Assembly: GCA_903970335.1 (NCBI GenBank)
Contig: CAJCII010000217.1
Span: 1 to 50,688, forward strand
Length of the DNA: 50,688 nt
Reading direction: 5' to 3'
DNA from: Bacteroidota bacterium
GTDB lineage: Bacteria; Verrucomicrobiota; Verrucomicrobiia; Methylacidiphilales; UBA1321
Below the pieces are notes generated by a model. It saw only the letters and a program-made list of their open reading frames with translations. It had not been told where the DNA came from and made no database searches. Below, piece by piece: positions 45,437-50,688 of the stretch. The position numbers were made by a program, and so were the translations under genes. Within the stretch, counting starts at the first letter, position 1. Each line of letters starts with the position of its first letter.

Positions 45437-47949
45437 GCCTGAACGCCCCCGAGTGGCTTCTGTTGGTGCCACTGCTCCTCTTTCTCGGCTGGTATGTTCC
45501 GACCATTCAATGGTTGCGGCCCCTGCGCCTGCTCAGCCTCGGCCTGCTCGTCTTCGCCCTCTGCGATCCCCAAATTTCGCGCTTCAGTCCGGGTCTCGAT
45601 GTCTGGGTCCTTGTCGATCAATCCTCTTCCGCGGCCGATGCCCTCGCCGCCCATGAAACCGAAATCGAGGACCTGCTCGCTCGTTCCAAAGGCAGTTCGG
45701 ACAACCTCCATTTTCTCGATTTCGCGGAAGACGTCGAGGACCGGGAAACCGAGTCCGACCGCGTCTACGAAGGGGACCGCGATTCCACCCGCATGGCCAA
45801 TGCCATCGAGGTAGCGCTGGCCCGGATGAAGCCCGACCGCGCCGCGCGGCTGCTCGTCCTGACCGACGGCTATTCCACGGAACCTCTCACTGGCCTCGAG
45901 TTCCGCTTGCTCTCCCAGGAAGTCCCGCTCGATTACCGGCTCCTCGAATCGCCCAATCCCCAGGACTACCAGGTCGATTTCCTCCACACCGCCGAACGGG
46001 TCCGCCCCGGTGAACCTTTTCTCATCGAATTTCAAGTGAGCGGCCAGCCCGATGCCATCGTGCCCTATCAAATCCTCCGCGATGGCCAGGGCATCGGTAG
46101 CGGAACCGTCGAAGTAAAGGGCGGTACGGGATCGCTTCGTTTCACCGATCGCGTCTCCTCACCCGGGGCACACCATTATCAAGTCCAGATCACCCCCGAA
46201 CACGATGCCATTCCCGGCAATAACCTCGGCCAAAGCTGGACCGAAGTCGTCTCCGGTCCCCGCGTCCTCCTCGTCACCGATTATCCCGACGATCCGCTCA
46301 TCGCTACGCTCCGCCAGGAAAAAATCGATGTGGATGTCGAAACCAAACCCCGGTCGCTTGTCCCCGGTCGCCTCAGCGGGGCCAAGGCCGTCATCCTCAA
46401 CAACGTCCCCTCGTACGAAATCCCTCCCGATTTTCTCTCCCTCATCGATTTCTTCGTCCGGGAACAAGGTGGCGGCTTGCTCATGATCGGCGGAAAATAC
46501 AGCTTCGGCGCGGGCGGTTACTCCCAGTCCACCCTCGACGATCTCCTCCCCGTCTCGATGGAACTTCGCACCGAGCACCGCAAACTGGCCGTCGCCATGG
46601 CCATCGTCATGGACCGCTCCGGCAGCATGTCGATCGCGGTCGCCAACGGCCTGACCAAAATGGACATGGCCGACGACGGGGCCGCGCGCGCCGTCGAACT
46701 GCTCGGCCCGCACGACGCGGTCTCGGTCATCGCGGTCGATACCGAGCCTCACGTCATCGTGCCGCTCACGGAAGTCGGCGATGCCGCCGGGGAAATGACC
46801 GGTCCCATTCGGCACATCGCCAGCATGGGCGGCGGCATCTACATCGACGTCGCCCTCCGCGCCGGTTGGAAGCAACTAAAGGATTCAACCGCCGGTCAGC
46901 GACACCTGCTCCTCTTCGCAGATGCGAGCGATTCGGAGGAACCCGGCGACTACAAATCGCAGGTCGACGACATGGTCAAGGCCGGCGTCACCATCAGCAC
47001 CATCGGCATGGGCTCCGCCAGCGACAAGGACGCGGGGCTGCTGGAGGACATCGCCAAACGCGGCAACGGTCGGTGCTACTTCGGCTCCAACCCGGAGGAA
47101 TTGCCCACCATCTTTGCGCAGGAAACCGTCGCCATCGCCCGCTCCGCTTTCCTGAAGGACCCGGTCGATGTCCAACCCGCCTCCGGCTGGGCCGAAATCG
47201 CCGCGCAACCGATCTCCTGGCTTCCGACTGTCGACGGCTACAACCTCAGTTATCTCCGGCCCAATGCCACCGCCGCCCTCTTCTCGAAGGACGAATACCA
47301 GGCGCCGCTCGTCGCCTTCTGGCAACGCGGGCTTGGTCGCACCGCCGCCGTTTCCTTTCCGCTCGGCGGTGATTTTTCCCAGCGCGCCCGAAGCTGGAGC
47401 GAGTACGGTAATTTCAGCCGCACCCTCACCCGCTGGCTTCTCGGCTCGGAAACACCACCCGGACTCGGCCTGCGCACCCGCCTCGTCGGAACGGAACTTC
47501 AGGTCAGCCTCCTTTACGACCAAGCGTGGGAGGAGCGGATCTCCCAACATCCGCCCCTGCTCCAGATCGCCATCCAAAACAATAACGGCACCTCGGTGAC
47601 CAGTTCCCCGCTCTGGGAACGGATCGCCCCCGGGCGCTACGATACCACGGTGCACCTCCCTGCGACCCGCTACCTGCGCGGTGCCGCCCAAGTGGGGCCC
47701 TACACGATCCCCTTCGGCCCGATTGTCGCGGGGGCGAATCCCGAGTGGACTCGCGACCGGCATCGGCTGGAGGAACTCGAGGCGCTATCCTTGGCCAGCG
47801 GCGGCACCCAGCGCCTGGACATGTCCTCCATCTGGAGCGCTCCCCGGGCGACGGGCACGACGCCTCTCCGCCGGGATGTCCTGATCGCTCTGTTCTTCGT
47901 CCTGCTGGCGGAGTTCCTGCAGACCCGGCTGGGGTGGAGGGTCCGGTAG
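45433..47949 (+). CDS. Large membrane protein with VWA and amidotransferase-like domains
   Basis: This 838-residue protein has N-terminal membrane helices (about 8-22 and 28-45) followed by a first VWA-like region with WVLVDQSSSAADAL. A glutamine-amidotransferase-like region (about 275-365: RVLLVTDYPDDP, FVREQGGGLLMIGGKYSFG) precedes a full VWA domain with VMDRSGSMSIAV (DxSxS) and LLLFADASDS. A C-terminal membrane segment lies near 812-830. Amidotransferase-like VWA proteins of this type are common in MoxR operons. It is the last gene, and repeat copy 3 begins shortly after its stop. Confidence 0.85.
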   Translation: MSLNAPEWLLLVPLLLFLGWYVPTIQWLRPLRLLSLGLLVFALCDPQISRFSPGLDVWVLVDQSSSAADALAAHETEIEDLLARSKGSSDNLHFLDFAEDVEDRETESDRVYEGDRDSTRMANAIEVALARMKPDRAARLLVLTDGYSTEPLTGLEFRLLSQEVPLDYRLLESPNPQDYQVDFLHTAERVRPGEPFLIEFQVSGQPDAIVPYQILRDGQGIGSGTVEVKGGTGSLRFTDRVSSPGAHHYQVQITPEHDAIPGNNLGQSWTEVVSGPRVLLVTDYPDDPLIATLRQEKIDVDVETKPRSLVPGRLSGAKAVILNNVPSYEIPPDFLSLIDFFVREQGGGLLMIGGKYSFGAGGYSQSTLDDLLPVSMELRTEHRKLAVAMAIVMDRSGSMSIAVANGLTKMDMADDGAARAVELLGPHDAVSVIAVDTEPHVIVPLTEVGDAAGEMTGPIRHIASMGGGIYIDVALRAGWKQLKDSTAGQRHLLLFADASDSEEPGDYKSQVDDMVKAGVTISTIGMGSASDKDAGLLEDIAKRGNGRCYFGSNPEELPTIFAQETVAIARSAFLKDPVDVQPASGWAEIAAQPISWLPTVDGYNLSYLRPNATAALFSKDEYQAPLVAFWQRGLGRTAAVSFPLGGDFSQRARSWSEYGNFSRTLTRWLLGSETPPGLGLRTRLVGTELQVSLLYDQAWEERISQHPPLLQIAIQNNNGTSVTSSPLWERIAPGRYDTTVHLPATRYLRGAAQVGPYTIPFGPIVAGANPEWTRDRHRLEELEALSLASGGTQRLDMSSIWSAPRATGTTPLRRDVLIALFFVLLAEFLQTRLGWRVR

Positions 47950-47972
47950 GCTGGAGGGGGCGCGAAGGGGTT

Positions 47973-48064
47973 TTAAATGGCGTAAATGGCTTATAAAATT
48001 AGGTCAGAGTGGCGATTTAGTGGAAGGCGCTGGGGCAGAGGCGGTTGGAGTGTTGACTTTTGGG
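47973..48064 (+). repeat. Dispersed ~93-bp repeat, copy 3 (after VWA operon)
   Basis: The copy begins about 24 bases after the stop of the last operon gene. It reads TTTAAATGGCGTAAATGGC, ATAAAATTAGGTCAGAGTGG, AGTGGAAGGCGCTGG, a G-rich stretch, then GTTGACTTTTGGG. The orientation relative to the upstream gene matches copies 1 and 2. The plus strand here aligns with the minus strand of the other two. Confidence 0.85.
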
Positions 48065-48329
48065 TAAAATAGGGAAGCAGCGGTTTTTGCCGGAAAAACA
48101 GGCGGCGAGGGGTGTTTTCCTTCCTCTTTGGGCGTGCCTTGGAGCCCATAGGCTGAGCGGAAACGTCCCCAACCGGACAGCCTCGGGATGCGACAAGGGA
48201 GTTGCGGGGAAAAGCCCTGCGGACGGCAGTAGCGTTCCCAAATGGAGTTGAGAGAGTTTGGGAATAAGAAGAGGTTGCTGTTTATTAATAAAATCCGATT
48301 GACAACTGTTCTTGGTTGGTTCAGGGTGA
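48065..48329. other. Non-coding stretch with palindromes
   Basis: No gene is recognised between repeat copy 3 and the next open frame. TTCCCAAA (48235-48242) pairs with TTTGGGAA (48257-48264) to form an eight-base stem, and TTTATTAATAAA (48281-48292) is a perfect palindrome. TTGACA at about 48299 lacks a -10 partner. A small RNA or decayed element is possible but not shown. Confidence 0.35.
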
Positions 48330-49130
48330 GTGGGTAGCTACCCGCGCCATGAAACGCCCTTACCATCGCAGCGAGCGGACGTGCGCGGATGGGGCGCTTT
48401 CGTTCAAGATGATGGGGCCTCGAATGGGACCGATCTTATTTACGGCTACCATACCGATTGGGGCGGTGAAAACACTACCGATCCGAATCTTTGCCCGGAA
48501 TCCTTCGGGGTGACCTGGTCGTCAACTAGCGGCTATGGTTACGTCACGATCAACGGCGTAACCAATAATGCGACGGCCGATCCGGATTATGCCTTTGCGC
48601 TCGGCGTGCAGCGTGCCACCAACTATGCCTCACCGGCCGGTTCCGGTTCGTACGCATCCTGTTACCCGCTTCAAGACAACCGGAATGGGACGGTGATCGG
48701 CCTGGGGGGGACAATGAGGCACTTTACGCTGTCCGATTCCTGGAATACCAACACCGCGCAGATGGATGCCAATCTGTTTATCACGGGCAGATCGATCGTC
48801 GGCTCCCCTTCCGATCTGAGGGGCTACGCGCTTTTGCCGCCGGGCGGCGGGTATATTACGGCGGGCGGTTCGACCCATTGGATGACCAATGCGGTGCCGG
48901 TGGCGGTGAATTCGGCGGGGCAGGTGCTGGGGCTGGAGGGTTCGACGACGAATAGTGTCGCCGCTACCGTGGCCGGGGAGAATCCGGCCTGGAGCGGGGC
49001 ACCCTATTATTCCAATACCAATACGGTCTATAATATCCCGACGATCTGGTTGCCGCAGACCAATAGTGGTGGCACGGTGACCGGTTATACGCCCGCCCGA
49101 CTGACGATGCCTTCAACCAATATCACATGA
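48330..49130 (+). pseudogene. Orphan fragment of a large secreted or surface protein
   Basis: The frame begins with GTG and has no signal peptide or clear start context. From about residue 20 it is rich in Asn, Thr, Gly and Ser (WGAFVQDDGASNGTDL, GYGYVTINGVTNNATADP, PVAVNSAGQVLGLEGS), like a stretch of a long beta-rich surface protein. No family was recognised, and the 266-residue length is short for such proteins. With the RHS remnant at the other end of the window and an IS element nearby, it looks like a piece left by recombination. It could still be a small intact gene. Confidence 0.45.
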
Positions 49131-49249
49131 GTAAGGAATACATCGAATCGTTACGCGTGCGAGTCGGGCGAACGAGCGTACTTCGGGAGAGTGGGGCGCA
49201 ATTCATCGGAGGCTGTTCAAGGTGAGCAAAACGCTCTAATCATGGCGTT

Positions 49250-50332
49250 ATGGCCCTGGCTGACTCACTCGAACAAATCGTTAATCATTTACGCCTCGGG
49301 CGCTTTCCAAACGAGCAAGCTGTTTCACAGGGAGTGGTTTTAAGAGTCCTCAGCGAATTAGGCTGGGATACCTACCATCCTGAAACTGTTTGGCCAGAGT
49401 TCGCTCTGAGCGGCCGACGTGCCGACTTTGCTCTTTGTTTTCCAGCGCGAAAACCAGTGGTATTTATTGAAGTAAAGCAACCCGGAAAAGGCGATGGGGC
49501 GGATCTGCAACTTTTCGAGTATGCGTTCCACGAAGGAGTGCCCATGGCCGTGCTTACTGACGGAAAAACCTGGAGCTTTTACCTTCCGGCAGAACAGGGA
49601 AATATCGAAGAGCGACGAGTGTATAAACTTGACCTCGTTGAACGCAATTACAGCGAGTCCGCTGAAAAACTTATCAAGTATCTAGCTTACGAGCGGATCG
49701 TGAGCGGTCAGGCTCTTGAGGAGGCGAGAAAGGACTACCGCGACCGGAATCGTCGACAACTGGCTAGCCAAAGCATTCCTGACGCTTGGAGAGAATTAAT
49801 TGAATCAGAGGATCCTAGCCTTTTTGATCGACTCTCGGGAGAAGTCGAAAGCAAATGTGGCGTGATACCCGACCTGGATGACGTGAAAGCATTTTTAGAT
49901 ACGCTTAAGCCCGAGCGTCCCACAGTCACGAGGCCGCCGGTTTCGATACGCTCTGTCGAAGGAGGTGCCGCGATTGTTCGCCAATCTGGAAATGGCCCCC
50001 ATCAATTCATTTTTCGTGGAAATTCCCGACAATGTCGAAACGCCAAAGAAGTTATGGTCGAAGTGCTAAGGATGTTTGCAAATGCGGATCCCTCTTTTGC
50101 AAAAAGATGCGCCAATGACCCTGAAAACCTTGGTCGTTCTCGAACTTATATCTCGAATGACCCGAACGAACTTTACCCGAACGCTCCTCATTTGGCCGAA
50201 AACCATGAGCGTTTCCATCCAGATTGGGTCGTGGCGACGAATCTTTCCAACGACGCAAAAGTGAAAGTGCTGAAAATGGCCTGCAGAGTCGCTGGAGCAA
50301 GTTGGGGAAGCGACCTTCAAATCGGTCTTTAG
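49250..50332 (+). CDS. HsdR N-terminal-domain (PD-(D/E)xK) nuclease-like protein
   Basis: In this 360-residue protein, residues 25-80 match the N-terminal nuclease domain of type I restriction subunits: SGRRADFAL has D59, and VVFIEVKQP has E74 and K76 (D-Xn-ExK). The helicase motor of HsdR is absent, so this is a stand-alone nuclease-domain protein with its own C-terminal domain (about 250-360), which was not recognised. It lies eight bases before an hsdM start, the order seen in type I-like defence loci. The region is visibly less GC-rich than the flanking genes, which suggests acquisition by transfer. Confidence 0.75.
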   Translation: MALADSLEQIVNHLRLGRFPNEQAVSQGVVLRVLSELGWDTYHPETVWPEFALSGRRADFALCFPARKPVVFIEVKQPGKGDGADLQLFEYAFHEGVPMAVLTDGKTWSFYLPAEQGNIEERRVYKLDLVERNYSESAEKLIKYLAYERIVSGQALEEARKDYRDRNRRQLASQSIPDAWRELIESEDPSLFDRLSGEVESKCGVIPDLDDVKAFLDTLKPERPTVTRPPVSIRSVEGGAAIVRQSGNGPHQFIFRGNSRQCRNAKEVMVEVLRMFANADPSFAKRCANDPENLGRSRTYISNDPNELYPNAPHLAENHERFHPDWVVATNLSNDAKVKVLKMACRVAGASWGSDLQIGL

Positions 50333-50340
50333 AAAGCATT

Positions 50341-50451
50341 ATGCGTCACATCAAGATTACGCTCCGGCAGCTCGAGACCTTCCTGTTGAAGTCCGCCGAC
50401 AATCTGCGGGGGAAGATGGATGCGTCGGAATACAAAGAATATATTTTCGGA
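50341..50451 (+). pseudogene. hsdM: hsdM N-terminal fragment, interrupted by IS element
   Basis: The first 37 codons encode QLETFLLKSADNLRG and KMDASEYKEYIFG, the conserved start of type I restriction-modification DNA methyltransferase (HsdM N-terminal domain). The similarity stops exactly at the glycine ending at 50451. The frame then continues only 16 codons to a stop at 50502 through unrelated sequence that begins CAGTGGTGTCC. The gene is therefore broken after residue 37 by the IS element that follows, and the rest should lie beyond the window. Confidence 0.85.
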
Positions 50452-50688
50452 CAGTGGTGTCCAACTGTTGAGGAAAAGTTTTGTTGTAAGTTATTGGATT
50501 GAAGGGGAAAGGGAAAGAAAAAGGGTGTGAGCGACATGAGCGAGGCTCCTCTATTTTGGCTGGATGCAACCGCCGAAAATGGTTTTCTCGCAGCTCATGG
50601 ACTGGATTCATCCGCAGACTTTCCATCGCATCGTGGCGCGGCATCGCGGTGACTACAAGGTGCAGAGCTTTTCCTGCTGGGACCATTT
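50452..50688 (+). mobile_element. IS4-family insertion sequence, left part
   Basis: The left end is placed at about 50452, where hsdM homology stops and CAGTGGTGTCCAACTG begins. About 130 bases later a transposase gene starts. The right end, the inverted repeat and the target-site duplication lie outside the window, so the exact end is not proved. Confidence 0.7.
50579..50688 (+). CDS. IS4-family transposase, N-terminal part (runs off window)
   Basis: The ATG at 50579 opens MVFSQLMDWIHPQTFHRIV, followed by VQSFSCWDHF. This matches the start of the IS4 transposases whose N-terminal DUF4372-type domain reads like FAQLxDFxPxxxFxxxVxKYxG...KSFTCWxQ. Only 36 codons are in the window, so the DDE catalytic residues are not visible. 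Confidence 0.8.
   Translation, partial: MVFSQLMDWIHPQTFHRIVARHRGDYKVQSFSCWDH

Noticed and set aside
48065-48110. GGGAAGCAGC motif resembling the SRP RNA core
   Set aside because: The rest of the SRP domain IV sequence and its pairing is absent.
48299-48330. TTGACA as a promoter of the orphan fragment
   Set aside because: No -10 element at 16-18 bases.
48332-48343. GGGTAGCTACCC palindrome as an attachment site
   Set aside because: A single short palindrome with no second copy or integrase in the window.

Overview
The window looks like chromosomal DNA of a GC-rich Gram-negative bacterium, probably of the Verrucomicrobiota/PVC group. This is an inference from gene content: an MBOAT O-acyltransferase locus, a MoxR/DUF58/VWA operon with an ABC transporter, a TMTC-like TPR membrane protein and RHS-type remnants. 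No rRNA, tRNA or CRISPR array was recognised.

Layout. (1) 1-1315: degraded left edge with an RHS remnant, a VapBC-type toxin-antitoxin pair and copy 1 of a dispersed repeat. (2) 1313-2509: lhgO, an L-2-hydroxyglutarate oxidase, reading leftwards. (3) 2757-20812: an envelope-polysaccharide locus. A tightly overlapping run of genes (two SDR sugar-nucleotide enzymes, a nucleotidylyltransferase-sugar kinase fusion in the reverse order to HldE, a zinc-type dehydrogenase, a two-subunit transketolase, a HAD phosphatase and an APH-fold kinase) is followed by a large putative glycosyltransferase, three methyltransferases, an RmlD-like reductase, an MBOAT acyltransferase and tandem duplicated SGNH-like partners. 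It probably makes, decorates and transfers an unusual, possibly C-branched or higher-carbon, activated sugar. (4) 20916-23351: a decayed zone with an SNF2 helicase remnant, a hairpin, a retropepsin-like protease and a GH43 gene with an in-frame stop, closed by repeat copy 2. (5) 23481-34274: housekeeping genes (purF, aroE, prepilin peptidase, lytic transglycosylase, M23-like protein, mtnA, TPR/GT-C-like protein, AIM24 protein, DEAD-box RNA helicase, gntK), with a terminator-like hairpin in the gntK leader. (6) 34448-47949: an unknown membrane-anchored protein, then an eight-gene operon of MoxR ATPase, DUF58, two VWA membrane proteins, an ABC transporter and two unknown membrane proteins. (7) 47970-50688: repeat copy 3, non-coding DNA, an orphan secreted-protein fragment, an HsdR-N-like nuclease and an hsdM gene cut by an IS4-family element that runs off the window.

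The most unusual feature is a repeat of about 93 bp found three times, always just after the stop codon of an intact gene and in the same orientation relative to that gene. Each copy is also followed by degraded or accessory genes. Copies 2 and 3 face outward around the intact block 23481-47949. It may be a small mobile or regulatory element, or a hotspot where accessory DNA joins the core genome.
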